DNA from: UMGS1840 sp045661305
GTDB lineage: Bacteria > Bacillota > Clostridia > UMGS1840
Assembly: GCA_045661305.1 (NCBI GenBank)
Contig: JAZRFJ010000026.1
Coordinates: 1-26,998, forward strand
Length of the DNA: 26,998 nucleotides
Direction: 5' to 3'
In this document: piece by piece, positions 23,289 to 26,998 of the stretch
How the letters are laid out: each line of letters starts with the position of its first letter
How positions within the stretch are numbered: position 1 is the first letter of the stretch
Notes under the pieces: generated by a model
Seen by the model: only the letters and a program-made list of their open reading frames with translations
What the model was told of the DNA's origin: nothing
Database searches by the model: none
Translations under genes and position numbers: made by a program

Positions 23289-23370
23289 TTTTCCCTTTAA
23301 TTCGGCATGAGTCTAGTAAAGAATTTGGAATTTTAGCAAAAAACTAAACTCTTTTACGGAGATTATACAT

Positions 23371-24219
23371 ATGAATAACAAAATACAAATATTTGAGAAT
23401 AAGAAAATAAGAACTGCATGGAATGAGGAAACACAAGATTGGTATTTTTCTGTTGTTGATGTTGTGTCTGTTTTAACAGACAGTAAAGATCCAACTGCAT
23501 ATTGGAGAAAACTAAAACAAAGATTGAAAGCTGAAGGAAATGAAACCGTGACAAAATGTCACGGTTTGAAGATGACTGCTCTTGATGGCAAGAAACGATT
23601 GACAGATGTTGTTGATACGACTAATATGTTAAGACTTATTCAGTCAATCCCATCTCCAAAGGCAGAACCTTTTAAAATGTGGCTTGCAGAAGTGGGTAAG
23701 GAGCGTATAGAGGAAACAATAGACCCTGAAATTGCAATAGACAGAGCACTCGAAACATATCTCAAAAAAGGATATGATAAAGAGTGGATTAATCAAAGAA
23801 TATTATCCATAAGAGTTCGAAATGAATTAACAGACCAATGGCAACAACATGGCGTTAAAGGTGGGGACTATGCAATACTTACTGATGAAATAACAAAAGC
23901 TTGGTCAGGAATGACTACAAGACAATATAAAAATTTAAAAGGTCTTAAGAAAGAAAATTTAAGAGATAATATGAGTACAACAGAGCTTATATTAAATATG
24001 CTTGCTGAAACATCTACAACAGATATTTCAAAAGAAGAACACCCGCAAGGGCTTTCGGAAAATATAAAAGTTGCAAAGCGTGGCGGAAATGTCGCCAAGA
24101 TTGCCAGACAAGCATTAGAGACAGAAACGGGTAAGGCTGTTATTACTTCAAAGAATGCTGTCGAATTAAATCAAATTGTTACAGATTCAATTGAAAGCGT
24201 TTCTAAAGAAAAAGAATAA
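23371..24219 (+). CDS. BRO-N / DinD-like phage antirepressor family protein
   Basis: This 282-aa protein has an N-terminal BRO-N domain (about 5-110: IRTAWNEETQDWYFSVVDVV, then DPTAYWRKLKQRL, and LIQSIPSPKAEPFKMWLAEVG). The C-terminal part (about 130-275) resembles E. coli DinD, including GLKKENLRDNMSTTEL and the late RGGNVAKIARQALE. BRO-N proteins are common in phages and mobile elements as DNA-binding antirepressors; DinD is an SOS-induced RecA inhibitor. It sits alone between the pyr operon and ftsK, ends in its own terminator, and is likely acquired. The start has ACGGAG about 9 bases upstream. A perfect 11-bp palindrome (23543-23567) lies in the coding sequence. Confidence 0.85.
   Translation: MNNKIQIFENKKIRTAWNEETQDWYFSVVDVVSVLTDSKDPTAYWRKLKQRLKAEGNETVTKCHGLKMTALDGKKRLTDVVDTTNMLRLIQSIPSPKAEPFKMWLAEVGKERIEETIDPEIAIDRALETYLKKGYDKEWINQRILSIRVRNELTDQWQQHGVKGGDYAILTDEITKAWSGMTTRQYKNLKGLKKENLRDNMSTTELILNMLAETSTTDISKEEHPQGLSENIKVAKRGGNVAKIARQALETETGKAVITSKNAVELNQIVTDSIESVSKEKE
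23543..23567. repeat. Perfect palindrome inside the BRO-N gene
   Basis: AAACCGTGACA (23543-23553) and TGTCACGGTTT (23557-23567) are exact inverted repeats with a 3-base spacer, encoding ETVTKCHGL. A perfect 11-bp dyad in coding sequence is unusual and could be a protein binding site or mRNA hairpin; it may also be a by-product of a conserved peptide. Confidence 0.6.
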
Positions 24220-24255
24220 ACCTAAAATTCTGTTAAGTTTCATAACACATTAAAA

Positions 24256-24300
24256 AAAGAAGTAATGATAGGTAAATTTCTTATCATTACTTCTTTCTTT
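24256..24300 (+). terminator. Rho-independent terminator after the BRO-N gene
   Basis: AAAGAAGTAATGATA (24256-24270) and TATCATTACTTCTTT (24282-24296) form a perfect 15-bp stem with an 11-base loop, followed by CTTT and further T-rich sequence. The A/T-rich flanks make it plausible on both strands. It insulates ftsK from upstream transcription. Confidence 0.85.
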
Positions 24301-24309
24301 ATTTAGGGA

Positions 24310-24338
24310 TTGATTTTTTTAAAAATATGTGCTATAAT
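24310..24338 (+). promoter_or_regulatory. Promoter of ftsK
   Basis: The -35 TTGATT (24310-24315), a 17-bp spacer and a perfect -10 TATAAT (24333-24338) preceded by TGC form an extended -10 promoter. Its last base touches the hairpin array, so the array forms almost the whole 5' leader of about 200 bases. Confidence 0.8.
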
Positions 24339-24522
24339 GATTTCAACGAAGTTGAAATCAATGAATTGCCTGTGGCATGAATTGAAAAATAAAATTTTCA
24401 TGAATTGAGCCTGAAGACTCATGAATTGTGCTAACGCACATTAAAAGGCAATTTAATTCATGGAGCGAAGCGAGAAATCATGGCGAAATGCCAATTCATG
24501 ACAACAAATGTTGTCAATTCAT
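24339..24522. repeat. ATGAATT hairpin array in the ftsK leader
   Basis: Four direct ATGAATT boxes (24361, 24377, 24400, 24421) are followed by inverted AATTCAT boxes (24455, 24493, 24516, and AAATCAT at 24475). The spacers are mostly self-complementary: GATTTCAAC/GTTGAAATC (24339-24359), GCC/GGC (24368-24376), GAAAA/TTTTC (24384-24399), GAG/CTC (24407-24420), GTGC/GCAC (24428-24439), GGC/GCC (24482-24492) and GACAAC/GTTGTC (24500-24515). The boxes change orientation at about 24441-24454, so the whole element is also a coarse palindrome. No gene lies inside. It looks like a modular MITE-like element that now forms the ftsK 5' leader. Confidence 0.8.
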
Positions 24523-24548
24523 TTAAAGAATAAGGAAGTGTTTTATAT

Positions 24549-26906
24549 ATGGCATCTAAAAAGAAGAGTGCAAAAAGTTCAAAAATCAGTATTACGCCAA
24601 AAAGTACAAAAAGAAGAGCATCAGCTTCAAATGAGCCTGCAATGCTCGTACTTAAATTTTTGATATTTGCAGTTATAATAATAGCGTTATTTTTAAGTAT
24701 GTATGACGCGGCAGGAAAAATCGGTGAGTGGATAAAATGTGTGCTTACCTCTCTCTTTGGAGGCGGTGCGTTTTATGTACCTTTTGTGAGCGTTTTCTGG
24801 TTTTACCTTGCAATTTTGAAAGTAAAGGGAGACGGATACAGATTAAAAAGCATTTTTTCAAGCGTGTTTTTGCTTTCAGTATGTGCATCAGGTCATCTTA
24901 TTTCAGGAAGCTATGTTGAATCTCTTTCACTTAAAAATCTGTCCTTTATTATGCAGGAGGGACGAGCTTTACTTAATGGCGGCGTTTTTGGAACATATAT
25001 CGGTGAGCTTTTCAGAATGTTGACAGGTGATTTTTTGTCTGTATTACTTACGGTTGTTATCACAATCGTAAGCGTATGCTTTATGTTTTCAAATATTGCA
25101 GTGTTCCTCATAAATAAAACCATTGAGTTATTCAAAAAGAGTAAAAAAGAAAAAACATCAAAGATTTTCAGAGTTCCCGGTGTTAAAGTGGATAAAACCA
25201 TGCCTAAGCCTGACGGTGAAATTGAACTTCCTGATATTTTTGAAAAGGGTGACAAGGGCGACATCGTAATAGAAAAATTTGCCCGTGAAAATGACAACGA
25301 GGCAAATAAAAAGCCTGTAACTCCTGAAATAAAAACAGTGAACTCAAATGATGAGGTTAAAAAAGAGCCAAAATTAACAAAGACAGAATTAGATGCAGTT
25401 TCAAAGGAGCTTGAAGAGGCAAAAACTGTCCAGGCGCCAGAATACATTTATCCGAAGATAGATTTTTTAAATAAAGGCGGACTAAAGTCAAGAGGGCTTT
25501 CAAAAGAACAGCTTAACCTTAATGCACAGCGTCTTATAGGTGTTCTTCACGAGTTTGGTGTTGAGGCAGAGGTTGTAAGTATTCAGGAGGGTCCTGCTGT
25601 TACAAGATACGAAATAATTCCCGAAACAGGCGTTAAAATTTCAAAAATTTTGGGGCTTAGCGATGATATTGCACTTCGTATGGCAGCTAAAGGTATCCGT
25701 ATAGCACCAATTCCAGGCAAAACTGTTATCGGTGTTGAAATCGCAAACAAAGAGATTATGCCTGTTTATATTAGAGATGTTATCGAGTCAAACGAGTTTA
25801 TGAGTCACAAATCAAAAATTGCTTTTGCACTCGGTAAAGATATTGCAGGAACAACAGTTGTGGGTGATATCGCAAAAATGCCTCACTGCCTTATTGCAGG
25901 TGCTACGGGTAGTGGTAAAAGTGTTTGTGTAAATACGATTATTACTTCTATTTTATACAAGGCTTCACCTGAAGAAGTTAAATTTATTATGATTGACCCT
26001 AAAATGGTTGAGCTTTCACCGTATAACGGTATTCCGCATCTTTTAATTCCTGTTGTAACAGACCCAAGAAAATCGGCTGGCGCTCTTAACTGGGCAGTTA
26101 TGGAAATGCTTAACCGTTATAATCTTTTTGCAAACAGCGGTGTAAGAGACCTTGCAAGCTATAATGAGCAATTAGCTAAAAAAGGCGAGCCTAAATTACC
26201 GCAGATTGTAATAATTGTGGACGAGCTTGCAGACCTTATGATGGCTTCCCCAAAAGAAGTTGAAGAATATATCTGCCGTTTGGCACAGCTTGCAAGAGCA
26301 GCAGGAATGCACCTTATAATTGCAACACAAAGACCATCTGTTGATGTTATCACAGGTCTTATTAAAGCAAATATCCCGTCCCGTATAGCCTTTGCTGTTT
26401 CTTCAGCAGTTGACTCAAGAACAATTCTTGATTCTGTGGGTGCTGAAAAGCTTCTTGGAAAAGGTGATATGCTTTATTCACCTGTAAGCGAATCAAAGCC
26501 TATCCGTGTTCAGGGTGCGTTTATTACTGATGCTGAGAGGGACAGACTCATAGATTTCTTAAAAGAAAGCTCGAAGCCTGAATATGATGACAGCATTTTA
26601 GACCATATAGAACATAACAGTGCAAAAGGTACAAAAGAACAGTCAGCATCTTCGGGAGAGAGTGAGCTTAATGACGCAGATGTTATGCTTGGTCAGTGTA
26701 TCGAATTTGTTGTTGATTTGGGTGAGGCTTCTGTTTCCAAGCTTCAAAGACGATTTAAGCTTGGATATTCAAGGGCGGCAAGAATTGTCGACCAGATGGA
26801 AGAAAGAGGCATTGTTGGACCGAGTGAGGGAAGCAAACCTCGTCAGGTTTTAATAACACACGATGAGTATATGGAAATGATGGCAACCAATCCCGAATGG
26901 GTTTGA
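24549..26906 (+). CDS. ftsK: FtsK/SpoIIIE-family DNA translocase
   Basis: FtsK/SpoIIIE is a septum-anchored hexameric motor that pumps DNA during division or sporulation. The 785-aa protein has a basic N-terminus, about four membrane helices (about 30-200), a charged linker (about 200-300), the alpha and beta motor domains with Walker A GATGSGKS (451-458) and Walker B VDELAD around Asp558, and a C-terminal winged-helix gamma domain (about 715-785, LGYSRAARIVDQMEERGIVGP) that reads polar DNA motifs. ATQRPSVDVITGLIKANIPS is family-typical. The ATG at 24549 follows AATAAGGAAGTG. Sequence cannot decide between a vegetative FtsK and a sporulation SpoIIIE role. The long structured leader upstream is unusual. 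Confidence 0.96.
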   Translation: MASKKKSAKSSKISITPKSTKRRASASNEPAMLVLKFLIFAVIIIALFLSMYDAAGKIGEWIKCVLTSLFGGGAFYVPFVSVFWFYLAILKVKGDGYRLKSIFSSVFLLSVCASGHLISGSYVESLSLKNLSFIMQEGRALLNGGVFGTYIGELFRMLTGDFLSVLLTVVITIVSVCFMFSNIAVFLINKTIELFKKSKKEKTSKIFRVPGVKVDKTMPKPDGEIELPDIFEKGDKGDIVIEKFARENDNEANKKPVTPEIKTVNSNDEVKKEPKLTKTELDAVSKELEEAKTVQAPEYIYPKIDFLNKGGLKSRGLSKEQLNLNAQRLIGVLHEFGVEAEVVSIQEGPAVTRYEIIPETGVKISKILGLSDDIALRMAAKGIRIAPIPGKTVIGVEIANKEIMPVYIRDVIESNEFMSHKSKIAFALGKDIAGTTVVGDIAKMPHCLIAGATGSGKSVCVNTIITSILYKASPEEVKFIMIDPKMVELSPYNGIPHLLIPVVTDPRKSAGALNWAVMEMLNRYNLFANSGVRDLASYNEQLAKKGEPKLPQIVIIVDELADLMMASPKEVEEYICRLAQLARAAGMHLIIATQRPSVDVITGLIKANIPSRIAFAVSSAVDSRTILDSVGAEKLLGKGDMLYSPVSESKPIRVQGAFITDAERDRLIDFLKESSKPEYDDSILDHIEHNSAKGTKEQSASSGESELNDADVMLGQCIEFVVDLGEASVSKLQRRFKLGYSRAARIVDQMEERGIVGPSEGSKPRQVLITHDEYMEMMATNPEWV

Positions 26907-26921
26907 AAAAATGCACAGAAC

Positions 26922-26997
26922 GCATAAAGCAATAAAGAACATATTAAGTTTTTAGGTAATTTAATACTTTTGAGGAATAAACAAATTTGCTTTATGC
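26922..26997. repeat. 11-bp inverted repeat at the window end
   Basis: GCATAAAGCAA (26922-26932) and TTGCTTTATGC (26987-26997) are exact inverted repeats around 54 AT-rich bases after ftsK. The second copy reaches the window edge. No T-tract can be seen yet, so it may be a terminator-like stem or the end of an element. Confidence 0.4.
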
Positions 26998-26998
26998 T

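Noticed and set aside
24911..25447. 178-aa minus-strand reading frame inside ftsK
   Set aside because: Low-complexity Ser/Phe composition is typical of the antisense of this coding sequence; no ribosome site or family resemblance.

Overview
The window reads as chromosomal DNA of an AT-rich, low-GC Gram-positive anaerobe of the Clostridia, probably a gut member of the Eubacteriales/Oscillospirales. This is an inference from gene content: a WalK-like kinase, redox chaperone Hsp33, a class 1B PyrD/PyrK pair, PyrB with PyrI, a PyrR-type attenuator, an FtsK/SpoIIIE translocase and strong AGGAGG ribosome sites. Five of the six promoters described share a TGn-extended -10 box, and all six have 17-bp spacing. 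No tRNA, rRNA or CRISPR array was seen.

Layout. (1) 1-2407: the 3' part of a WalK-like kinase, then hslO, closed by an intrinsic terminator. (2) 2406-5439: an accessory island of phage character. A minus-strand operon encodes a Cys-rich protein, a small unknown protein, a barnase-type RNase fused to a MuF-like phage head domain, and three tandem barstar-family immunity proteins. A divergent LexA/CI-like S24 repressor faces it. The shared 150-bp control region carries two face-to-face promoters and six GTTGCA/TGCAAC motifs, five of them in runs spaced about one helical turn. (3) 5440-9515: a 440-bp AT-rich gap with two phased repeat arrays, then a heterodimeric ABC exporter. (4) 9527-9632: a 106-bp imperfect palindrome, then a membrane-anchored protein of unknown function. 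(5) 10439-13157: rpsB, tsf and pyrH, without frr after pyrH. (6) 13199-23288: a complete de novo UMP operon, pyrC-carA-carB-pyrK-pyrD-pyrF-pyrE-pyrB-pyrI, behind a PyrR attenuator whose anti-antiterminator, antiterminator and terminator can all be read. (7) 23371-24219: a BRO-N/DinD-like gene. (8) 24310-26906: ftsK, with a leader of short hairpins separated by ATGAATT/AATTCAT boxes.

The UMP operon has a weak point. CarA has lost its glutaminase Cys, His and Glu, and carB is interrupted by one in-frame TAA in an otherwise full-length frame. Carbamoyl phosphate is therefore either made from free ammonia by an unusual or recoded enzyme, supplied by another synthase, or not made.

The strongest candidates for something undescribed are the repressor-controlled MuF-barnase/triple-barstar island, the glutaminase-dead CarA with interrupted CarB, and the ATGAATT hairpin array in the ftsK leader.
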